From Corallococcus sp. EGB (GTDB taxonomy: Bacteria; Myxococcota; Myxococcia; Myxococcales; Myxococcaceae), in the NCBI RefSeq assembly GCF_019968905.1, contig NZ_CP079946.1, positions 2,046,001 to 2,110,000 of the forward strand: 64,000 nt of DNA. Reading direction: 5' to 3'. The notes beneath the pieces are model-generated. The model ran no database searches, was not told the DNA's origin, and saw only the letters and a list, made by a program, of their open reading frames with translations. Positions 9,212 through 17,108 of the stretch are shown piece by piece. Each line of letters begins with the position of its first letter. The first letter of the stretch is position 1. The translations under genes were made by a program, and so were the position numbers.

Positions 9212-10515
9212 ATGCAGGCGATGAAGGTGGCCGTGGTGGGCGGCGGGCTGGGTGGCCTCACGACGGCGGCGTTGCTCGCGCGAGGCGGCTGCGAGGTGAC
9301 GCTGTACGAGCGCTCGAAACACCTGGGCGGGCGGGCGCGGACGACGGAGGTGGCGGGCTTCCGCTTCAACCTGGGCCCGCATGCCCTGTACCGGGCGGGG
9401 GCGGCGCTGCGGGTGCTGGAGCGGCTGGGGGTGAAGCCCACGGGAGGCGTCCCGGCGCAGACGGGGTCCCATGCGCTCGTCGCGGGCCGGCTGCACACGC
9501 TGCCCCGAGGCGCCGTGACGCTGATGACGACGGACGTGCTGTCGCTCGCGGGGAAGCTGGAGGTGGCGAGGGTGCTGGCGGGGCTGGCCCGGATTGACAC
9601 GCAGACCCTGGGGGCGCTGTCGATGCGCGAGTGGTTGGAGACGCGCCTGACGCGAAAGGACAGCCGGGCGCTCATCGCGGCGCTGATCCGCGTGTCCACC
9701 TACTGCGCGGACCTGGAAGTGCTCAGCGCGGGAGCGGCGCTGAAGCAGCTCCAGTTGGCGATCGCCGCGAACGTTCTGTACGTGGACGGAGGTTGGAGCA
9801 CCCTCGTGGACGCGGTGGAGCGCGTGGGGCGCGAGGCCGGTGCGCGGCTCGAGTTGTCCGCGAGGGTGGATGCCGTCGTCCTCCAGGAGGGGAGCGAGCG
9901 GGTCGAAGGCGTGCGGCTCGTGGGCGGCGCGGTGCGGGGGGCGGACGCGGTGGTGTTGGCGGGGAGCCCCGCGGACGTGGCGGCGCTCCTGCCGGGAGAC
10001 GCGGTGCTCGCGCGAGAGGCGCGGGAGGCGGTGCCCGTCCAGGCTGCGACGCTGGAGCTGGGGTTGTCCGCGCTGCCGAGGCCGGAGGCATTGTTCGCGT
10101 TGGGGCTGGACGGGCCCTGGTACGCGTCGGTGCATTCGGCTGCCGCGAAGCTTGCCCCGGGAGGGGGGCGATGGTGCACGTGGCGAAGTACCTGGGTGGG
10201 GCGGACACGGAGGCGAGCGAGTCGGAGCTGGAAGCCGTGATGGAGGTGCTCCAGCCGGGTTGGCGCGCGAAGGTGGTGGCGCGACGCTTCCGTCCCTCGC
10301 TCACCGTCAGCGCTGGACTGCCACGAGCCGCGAACGGGGGACTCTCAGGGCGTCCCTCGGTGGAGGTGCCGCACGTGGACGGGCTGTATCGCGTGGGCGA
10401 CTGGGTGGGCGCGGAGGGGATGCTCGCGGACGCATCCCTGGCGAGCGCCGAGGCCGTGGAGCAAGCCCTGGTGCAGCGCACCGCGACGTCTCAGCGCAGT
10501 GCGGCGGGAGCCTGA
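9212..10515 (+). pseudogene. Phytoene desaturase-like FAD/NAD(P) oxidoreductase, single frameshift
   Basis: The product begins with a Rossmann FAD motif (VAVVGGGLGGLTTAALLARG) and GGRARTTEVAGFRFNLGPHAL, as in carotenoid and squalene desaturases and amine oxidases. The first frame is good to about 10165 (...AAAKLAPGGG). The remainder (AMVHVAKYLGGADTEASE... and the FAD-closing VGDWVGAEGMLADASLAS) is in the frame one base back. The break falls in a run of six G near 10161-10166; one more G would restore a protein of about 434 residues. ATG 9212 has GGAGG upstream. The substrate is unknown. A role in terpenoid desaturation next to the sterol locus is possible but only inferred. Confidence 0.8.
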
Positions 10516-10569
10516 GGCGGATGGGCGTCCAGGCCAGAAACCCCGCCCCGGCGGCGGCGCAGCGCAAAA

Positions 10570-11637
10570 ACCTGGCCGACAGTCGGACAGGTTGGGAGGA
10601 CCGCGAGAGGCCCCCTCGCGCTGTCTCCAGGCGGTGGCAAAACCAGTCGGACCGTCGGACAGGCTGGGAGGACCACGGCATACCCCCTCGCCGCCTCCGG
10701 GCAGTGGCAAAACTGGTCGGACAGTCGGACAGGTTGGGAGGACCGCGACAGACCCCCTCACTGTCTCCGGGCAGTGGCAAAACCGGTCGGACAGTCGGAC
10801 AGGTTGGGAGGATCGCGGCAGGCCCCCTCGCGCTGTCTCCAGGCATCGGAAAATCGGTCGGACGGTCGGACAGGTTGGGAGGACCGCGGCAGGGCCGCGC
10901 TGTCTGCCGGAAGCGGCAAAACCTGTCGGACAGTCGGACAGCTTGAGGGATCCGCGGCAGGCTCCGCGCTGTCTGCCGGAAGCGGCAAAACCTGTAGGAC
11001 AGTCGGACAGGTTGCACGCCCGCAGCTCGAAGCCTTTGTTCCGCCTGGACAGCGGAAGCCTGTCGGACAGTCGGACAGGTTGGGAGAGCCGTGGCCGGAG
11101 CCACCGTCTCCACCCAGGCCGGGGAAACCTGTCGGACAGTCGGACAGGTTGGGAACCGTGGCTGGGGGCCCACGCCCCCGGACATCGGAAACCTGTCGGA
11201 CAGTCGGACTGGCTTGGATGGACCGCAGTTGGGCCTCAGGTCCGCCTGGACAGGGGGGACTTGTCGGACAGCCGGATAGCTGTTGGAGGACCGTGGCACG
11301 GCCTCCCGCCCCAACTGGCCAGTGGAAACCTGTCGGACAGTCGGACAGGTTTGGGAGGACCGTGGCTGGGACTCCTGCACCGGTCGGACAGCGGAAACTT
11401 GTCGGACAGTCGGACAGGTTTGGAAGGACCGTGGCCGAGGGGGCGTGGTGTTGGGACCGGGCTGCGGAAACCTGTCGGACAGTCGGACAGGTTTTGGAGG
11501 GCAGTGGCCGGGAGGGCTCCTTGATGAATCCGAGTGTCGGAGACCGGTCGGACAGTCGGACAGGTTTGGATGGTGCCGGGCGTGGACCCCAGTGCCGACT
11601 CTGGGCCTCGGGAACTTGTCTGACAGTTGGACAGGTT
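10570..11637. repeat. Array of 16 degenerate ~70-bp repeats with a 24-bp conserved core
   Basis: Sixteen copies of a core built from TCGGACAGTCGGACAG with flanking CC/GG arms start at 10570, 10642, 10712, 10782, 10853, 10921, 10990, 11058, 11127, 11191, 11259, 11328, 11397, 11470, 11543 and 11614. Spacing is 64-73 bp (mean 69.6). The core is partly palindromic (CCTGTC...GACAGG; also CTGTC-G-GACAG) and contains a direct duplication of TCGGACAG. Linkers of about 46 bp are related to each other, so this is not a CRISPR array. Copies 1-7 share a GC-rich linker ending in GGCAAAA; copies 8-16 share GACCGTGGC after the core and GGAAAC before it. Copy 11 is the most degenerate. Confidence 0.95.
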
Positions 11638-11751
11638 TTGCCGGACCGGGCGGGGAGGGGGGCCTCCTGGATGTTCGGGAGCCTGGGGTGCCATGGATGA
11701 CCGCGCTCCGCTGGTACTCCTGGATTGTTGGAACCTGAGGACTTGAACGGG

Positions 11752-12711
11752 ATGGATGCACAGGCGCGAGGCGCAGTGGGGCAGGCGGCGCGTGAGCATG
11801 AGCGCTTCCTCTGGGGACTCTGCTACCGGATGACGGGCGTGGCCGCGGACGCGGACGACCTGGTCCAGGAGGTCTTTGCTCGCGCGCTCGCGACTCCGCC
11901 GGAGCGACTGGACTTGCTGCGACCCTGGTTGACCCGCGTGGCCGTGAACCTGGCTCGGGACCACCTGCGTCGGCGGCGCCGTGAAGGCTACGTCGGACCT
12001 TGGCTTCCCTCTCCCGTGGAGACCGGCGACGAGGAGGTCCCACCGTCAGTGGAGGCGAGGCTTCCCGGGGGCGGTTCGACCGAGGGCCGCTACGAGCTGC
12101 TGGAGAGCGTGTCCTTCGCCTTCCTCCTGGCGCTGGAAGCCCTGTCGCCCAAGCAGCGGGCGGTGCTGCTGCTGCGCGATGTCTTTGATTACTCGGTGCT
12201 GGAAGTGGCCGAGGCGCTGCGCATGTCCGAAGCGAACGTGAAGGTGGTGCACCACCGCGCCCGCGCGGTCATGGCCACGTATGACCAGGCACGCTGTGTC
12301 CCCACGCGCGACGTGCAGGCTCGCACACGGGCCGCGCTGGAGGCCTTCCTGGGCGCGCTGGTGATGGGAGACGTGGCCGCCGCGGAGGCTCTGCTGGCCT
12401 CGGATGTGCACGCCCTCTCGGATGGAGGCGGCAAGGTGCGCGCGGCCCAGGTGCCCATCGTGGGCCCACAGCGCGTCATCCTCTTCATTCGCCGGCTGAT
12501 GGAGATGCGGGGCCCGCCAGTGGCGTGGGAGGCACGGATGCTCAATGGCCTGCCCGCCGTGGTGGCGGTCTACCCTCCAGGAGCGGATCCGCTGTTGGCC
12601 TTGAACATGGTGATTCGCGTGGACGTAGACGCGAGCGGACGCATCCATGCGCTGCATTCCGTGCTGGAGGACCGGAAGCTCACCGGGGTGCGCATGCCCG
12701 TGCCGGAATGA
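11752..12711 (+). CDS. ECF41-type RNA polymerase sigma factor with SnoaL-like C-terminus
   Basis: 319 residues. Sigma region 2 (about residues 17-80, DADDLVQEVFARAL) and region 4 (about 120-178, LSPKQRAVLLLRDVFDYSVLEVAEAL) are followed by an NTF2/SnoaL-like domain. Two hallmarks of the ECF41 group are present: a WLPEP-like linker motif (WLPSP, 84-88) and DGGGK (224-228). In that group the C-terminal domain tunes sigma activity in place of an anti-sigma factor. ATG 11752 is preferred over an upstream in-frame start at 11725. The usual carboxymuconolactone-decarboxylase-type partner gene is not adjacent. The upstream region is the 16-copy repeat array. Confidence 0.9.
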   Translation: MDAQARGAVGQAAREHERFLWGLCYRMTGVAADADDLVQEVFARALATPPERLDLLRPWLTRVAVNLARDHLRRRRREGYVGPWLPSPVETGDEEVPPSVEARLPGGGSTEGRYELLESVSFAFLLALEALSPKQRAVLLLRDVFDYSVLEVAEALRMSEANVKVVHHRARAVMATYDQARCVPTRDVQARTRAALEAFLGALVMGDVAAAEALLASDVHALSDGGGKVRAAQVPIVGPQRVILFIRRLMEMRGPPVAWEARMLNGLPAVVAVYPPGADPLLALNMVIRVDVDASGRIHALHSVLEDRKLTGVRMPVPE

Positions 12712-12751
12712 CACGCGTTTCATGGAGAAGTGGTTCTGATGAATCTTTCGT

Positions 12752-13566
12752 GATGCGCATCCGCTTGACCAGGCTTCCAGGGAGCGGCGAGCAGGGCTCG
12801 CCACATCCCCAATCCCGAGGGCCTGGAGACGTGGCGCTGTTGATCGAACGGGAGGACGGCGCGGGGCCCTGCGTCGAAAGCACGGCCGAGTGCTTCCGGA
12901 TCGTCGCCTCGGGGGAAACCATCAAGCCCGCGCGCCGGAGCGCCAGCGCGGAACCCTCGAACTCTCCGAGGAGCGCGTCACCTGGAAACTGCCTGCCACA
13001 GGAACGGCGTCCCTGTCCGTCACCATCGAGACGGTATCCGGAAAGACCGTGGAGGGCGCGTTCCACTTCAACGTGGTGGCCGCGCCACTCGCCTCCAGCT
13101 CCGTCATCGCTCCGGGGCCGGATGTCACGGGAGGCAGTTGCGACATCGTGAGCAATGGCCACGTCGTCTCCACGAACGAGACCCACAACTGCCTTCGGTA
13201 TGGACACAGGGACGGCACTGCCTGGCAGGCGGAACAGATTGACGGACCCCCTGGCTCTTGGCGGTCTGGGGACTGGCCCCGCACTTCCCGAAGGCCTCGC
13301 CGGTGGATGACAAGCATGGCGCGTCGGGCCTGGCCTCCGGCGGAGGCAGGCCGGTCGTCGTCCTGCGCAACGGGACGTCGCGGTCGCCTGTCATGACGAA
13401 CGCCCAGGGCTCCTGGACCTATACCCAGCTTGGGATGGTGCAGGACGGCAGCCGTCCGAGCGTGACGATCCGTCCTACGGATGGCGTGCCGCATGTCCGC
13501 TGCCAGCGGGACGGCAGGGTGACCTTCCAGGAGGCCCGCCCACTCCCGCATTGCCCCAAAGGATGA
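12752..13566 (+). pseudogene. Remnant of a secreted repeat (BNR/propeller-like) protein, several frameshifts
   Basis: Protein-like sequence continues through this stretch but jumps between all three forward frames. One frame reads GAGPCVESTAECFRIVASGE near 12865-12925. A second reads LELSEERVTWKLPATG through TGGSCDIVSNGHVVSTNE (about 12955-13190). A third reads VVVLRNGTSRSPVMTNAQG and WTYTQLGMVQDGSRPSVTIR to the stop at 13566. Alternating 'title-phrase, TN-x-G-W' segments of this kind are typical of exo-sialidase-like surface propellers in myxobacteria. No start or signal peptide remains. At least two breaks are needed, so this is not a single base error. Confidence 0.55.
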
Positions 13567-13638
13567 AGCCCCTGCCCAAGCGCTCCCTTCGTCACCAGTT
13601 CCCTGGGGTGCGGCGGAGCGGGTGGACGGAGGGCAGGG

Positions 13639-15912
13639 ATGGCGGGACGGAGTGACGACTCACCGGTGGGGGGCGGACCATCCGTGTTCGCCCGGCTGGC
13701 GGTGGGCGTGTTCCGGCACCGGAGCTGGGTGTTGGTGGGCACGCTGTTGCTGCTCGGCGCGGCGGTGTGGGCGCTGCTGCGCGGCGGGCAGCTCACCACC
13801 GGGACCATCGAGGGCATCGAGTCCGCGCAGGCAGAGGCGCTCGCGCGGGGCGCCGCCGCGGGGTCGAATGATCAGACCCTGGCGGTCCTCTTCCACCACG
13901 ATGGGTGGACCACGGAGGACCCGCGCTTCACCCAGGCGCTGACCTCCGTGCTGACGCGCGTGGAGCGGCTGCCACAGGTCGCGTCGGTGGTGTCTCCCGT
14001 CGGGGCACCCGCGGCCTTCCGGGCCCGCTTGGTGGCCGCCACGGGCCACGACGTGCTGGCGCTGGTGCGGCTCAAGGGCGGCGAGCGCGAGGCCATCGCT
14101 GCGTTCCCCGCCGTGCGCTCGGCGCTGGAGGACCCGAACCTCCGGACGACGCTCACCGGCAAGGTGGCCTTCCTCGCCGCGCTCAATAACCTGCTGGAGC
14201 ACGACCTGCTGCGCGCGGAGTTGCTGTCCTTCCCGCTGGCGCTGCTGGTCCTGTTGTGGGTGTTCCGGACGGTGGTGGCGGCCATGCTGCCGCTGGTGGT
14301 GGGCGGGCTGGCGGTCGTCTGCGGCGTGGCGGGCGTGCTGCTCCTGTCGCACGTCACGAACATGGCGCAGTACACCCTCAACGTCGTCTCGCTCATCGGG
14401 CTGGGCGTGGCCATCGACTATTCGCTCTTCATCGTGAGCCGCTTCCGCTCCGAGCTCGCGCAGGGCTCCACCACCGAGCAGGCCCTGATGCGCACGCTGG
14501 ACACCGCCGGGCGGGCGGTGGCGTTCTCCGGGCTGGCCGTCACGGTGGGGTTGGGCGGCCTGCTCTTCTTCCGAGGCTCGTACCTGAGCGCCATGGGGCT
14601 GGGCGGCGCGCTGGTGGTGGCCTTCGCGGTCCTCTTCGCGCTCACCGTGCTGCCGGCGCTCCTCGCGTGGCTGGGGCCCCGGGTGGACCGGGGACGTCTG
14701 CCCTTCGCGCGCACCGTGGGAGGGGGCGGCGGCTGGCATGCGCTGGCCACCTGGGTGATGCGGCATCCGTGGTGGGTGCTGTTGCCGACGCTGACGCTCC
14801 TGTTGGCCATGGGGCTGCCGTTCCGCCGCCTGCAACTGGCGGCCACGGACATCACCGCGCTGCCCGAGGACACGGAGGCGCGCCGGGGCGCGGAGACCCT
14901 CGCGCGCCTGTTTCCCCGCGAGGCCGCCACCCGCGTGCTGGTGGCGGTGGAGTTCCCCGGAGGCAATCCGCTCACGCCGGAGCGCGCGGGCGCCCTCTAC
15001 GACGCCAGCCGTCGGGTGGCGTCCCTGCCCGGTGTGGTCGGCGTGGAGAGCGCGGTGGACCTGGGCCCCGGCATCGACCGCGCGACCGTCCTGCGAATGG
15101 CCGCGGCACCTCCCCAGCTCCTTCCTCCCGAGCTCCAGGCCGCGCGGGCCGCGTACGTCACCGGCAGCGTGGCGGTGATGCAGGTGCTGACCTCCGCGCC
15201 CCCCAGCAGCCTGGAGGCAAGGAACCTGGTCCGCGAGCTGCGCAAGGACCGCGCGGTGGGCGACGGCCGGTGGCTCGTGGGTGGGCAGACCGCGACGGAC
15301 GTGGACGCGGCGGCCTTCGTGAAGCGCCATACACCCGCGGCGGTGGGGTTCGTGATGGGGATGACGTGCATCGTCCTCTTCGTGCTCCTGCACTCCGTGG
15401 TGCTGCCCTTGAAGGCGCTCCTGATGAACCTGCTGTCGTTGGCCGGTTCGTTCGGGGCCCTGGTGTGGATCTTCCAGGAGGGGCACCTGCACCGGCTGCT
15501 GCGCTTCGAGCCCGCGCCCATCGAGCCGTCGCTGCCCATCCTGTTGTTCTGCGCGCTGTTCGGCCTGTCCATGGACTACGAGGTCCTGCTGCTCAGCCGC
15601 ATCCGCGAGGAGTGGCTGCGCACCGGCGACAACACCCATGCGGTGGCGGAAGGGCTGGAGCGGACCGGCGGCCTCATCACCAGCGCGGCGGCCATCATGG
15701 TGGCGGTGTTCGTGGCCTTCACGCTGGCGTCGGTGGTGGTGGTGAAGGCGATGGGGCTGGGCATGGCCATCGCGGTCGCGCTGGATGCGACGCTGGTCCG
15801 GGTGCTCATCGTCCCCGCGATGATGCGCCTGATGGGGGACTTCAACTGGTGGGGGCCCGGCCACTGGAGGCGCTCGCGGCCGCGGGTCCCGGGGACGGAG
15901 GTGCGGCCATGA
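13639..15912 (+). CDS. MMPL/HpnN-like RND superfamily lipid transporter
   Basis: 757 residues with the two-half MMPL architecture. Each half has one N-terminal membrane helix (about residues 25-45 and 370-390), a soluble porter domain, then five helices (about 190-340 and 560-740). The motif GVAIDYSLFIVSRFRSEL in TM4 and LSMDYEVLLLSRIREEW in TM10 are typical of MMPL proteins, which move lipids such as hopanoids or mycolates across the envelope. It ends in an ATGA overlap with the glycosyltransferase gene and stands at the head of the sterol-related locus. Export of a sterol, triterpenoid or glycolipid is a reasonable inference; the cargo is not proven. Confidence 0.85.
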   Translation: MAGRSDDSPVGGGPSVFARLAVGVFRHRSWVLVGTLLLLGAAVWALLRGGQLTTGTIEGIESAQAEALARGAAAGSNDQTLAVLFHHDGWTTEDPRFTQALTSVLTRVERLPQVASVVSPVGAPAAFRARLVAATGHDVLALVRLKGGEREAIAAFPAVRSALEDPNLRTTLTGKVAFLAALNNLLEHDLLRAELLSFPLALLVLLWVFRTVVAAMLPLVVGGLAVVCGVAGVLLLSHVTNMAQYTLNVVSLIGLGVAIDYSLFIVSRFRSELAQGSTTEQALMRTLDTAGRAVAFSGLAVTVGLGGLLFFRGSYLSAMGLGGALVVAFAVLFALTVLPALLAWLGPRVDRGRLPFARTVGGGGGWHALATWVMRHPWWVLLPTLTLLLAMGLPFRRLQLAATDITALPEDTEARRGAETLARLFPREAATRVLVAVEFPGGNPLTPERAGALYDASRRVASLPGVVGVESAVDLGPGIDRATVLRMAAAPPQLLPPELQAARAAYVTGSVAVMQVLTSAPPSSLEARNLVRELRKDRAVGDGRWLVGGQTATDVDAAAFVKRHTPAAVGFVMGMTCIVLFVLLHSVVLPLKALLMNLLSLAGSFGALVWIFQEGHLHRLLRFEPAPIEPSLPILLFCALFGLSMDYEVLLLSRIREEWLRTGDNTHAVAEGLERTGGLITSAAAIMVAVFVAFTLASVVVVKAMGLGMAIAVALDATLVRVLIVPAMMRLMGDFNWWGPGHWRRSRPRVPGTEVRP

Positions 15913-17108
15913 GCACATGGAGCCTCGGGGGGATGGCGGCGGGAGCGGCGGCGCTGGGCGTGCTCGCGCGGGGACACCGGGAGCTGATGGCCGGCCTGCG
16001 GCGGCGGGCGCCGCCGCCCACGACACACTTCGAGCCCCCTTCCGTGACGGTCATCCGGCCCATCCGCGGGCTGGACGTGGAGGCGCGGGAGAACGTGCGC
16101 GCGCTCCTGGAGCTGGACTATCCCGGCGACTGGGAGGTGCTCTTCGTCTTCGACAGCGAGGACGACCCGGCGTTCCTCCCCACTCTGGAGGAGGTGGGCA
16201 GGACGCCGACGCGCGCGAAGCGGGCGGAGCTGGTGGTGGCGGGCGAGCCCCCCTCGGGGATGACCGGCAAGCTGAACGCGATGCAGGTGGGCGTGGATCG
16301 CTCCCGCTGCGAGCTGCTGGCCTTCAGCGATTCGGACACGCGGCCCCCGCCCGGGGGGCTCACGGCGCTGGTGGGCGCGCTGCTGGAGGATGAACGGACG
16401 GGCGCCACGTTCGCGCCCATCTACGCGGCGGCGGACACGCCCCTGGCGGGCGATGTGGGCTACGGGCTGCTGGTGAACGCGTGGTACGGCGCGTCGGTGG
16501 CGTGCAACGCGGCGCCGGATGGCGCGCTGCCCTTCCTCATGGGGCAGCTGATGGTCTTCCGCCGCCAGGCGCTCGCGTCCATCGGGGGCGTGGGCTGCGC
16601 CGCCGGTCAGTTCGTGGACGACATGTACCTGGGCCGCCGGCTGCACGAGGCCGGATGGAAGAACCGCGTCGTCCACGCTCCCCTGCGCGTCGTCACCGGG
16701 CGCCTGGGGCTGGGCGCCTTCCTGCGCGTCTTCCGGCGGTGGATCCTCTTCGCGGAGGCCGGCATTCCCGGCGGCTTCGCGCGGACCCACTGGGTACGCG
16801 GAGCGGTGACCGGGCTGTCGTGGGGTTGCGTGGCGCTGGCGGCGGCGAGGAGGGACTGGCGCCTGGCGCTCGTGTCGGCGCTGCCCATCGGCTTCTCCGT
16901 CTGGAGCCAGCTGCGGCTCCAGCGGGCCTGTCACGGGCCGGACGTCGCGCCCCGGCACTACTGGGTGCCGGCGGTCCTCCCCTTGCTGGGCGCCGGCGTG
17001 GCGCTGTCCGCGAAGCTGTCGCGCGAGGTGGTCTGGCGCGGCCGGGGATACCGGTTGGATGCGAAGGCGCGCCTGGGGGAAGCCCAGCCCGCCCGGGCCA
17101 GCGTGTAG
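15909..17108 (+). CDS. Family 2/21 glycosyltransferase, HpnI/ceramide glucosyltransferase-like
   Basis: 399 residues. An N-terminal membrane segment is followed by a GT-A domain opening with PSVTVIRPIRGLDVEARENV. The catalytic series D1 (FVFDSEDDPAF), D2 (AFSDSDTR), D3 (QFVDDMYLGRRL) and the processive-type RRW motif (FRRWILFAEAG) are all present. Two or more C-terminal membrane helices follow (about residues 300-370). Relatives include hopanoid HpnI and ceramide glucosyltransferase, which add a sugar to a membrane lipid on the cytoplasmic face. The start overlaps the MMPL stop (ATGA). Its acceptor could be a sterol or another lipid made by this locus; this is inferred from neighbours. Confidence 0.85.
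   Translation: MSTWSLGGMAAGAAALGVLARGHRELMAGLRRRAPPPTTHFEPPSVTVIRPIRGLDVEARENVRALLELDYPGDWEVLFVFDSEDDPAFLPTLEEVGRTPTRAKRAELVVAGEPPSGMTGKLNAMQVGVDRSRCELLAFSDSDTRPPPGGLTALVGALLEDERTGATFAPIYAAADTPLAGDVGYGLLVNAWYGASVACNAAPDGALPFLMGQLMVFRRQALASIGGVGCAAGQFVDDMYLGRRLHEAGWKNRVVHAPLRVVTGRLGLGAFLRVFRRWILFAEAGIPGGFARTHWVRGAVTGLSWGCVALAAARRDWRLALVSALPIGFSVWSQLRLQRACHGPDVAPRHYWVPAVLPLLGAGVALSAKLSREVVWRGRGYRLDAKARLGEAQPARASV

Noticed and set aside
5773-9699. Minus-strand open frame of 1308 codons opposite the RND pump
   Set aside because: His/Arg/Gln-rich antisense of a high-GC coding region; the plus strand holds the recognisable pump and adaptor.
10570-11637. CRISPR array
   Set aside because: Linkers are about 46 bp and similar to each other, the core is degenerate between copies, and no cas genes are present.
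10307-12043. Minus-strand open frame of 578 codons over the repeat array
   Set aside because: It owes its length to repeat cores without stops, the unit spacing does not keep frame, and both ends are antisense to real genes.
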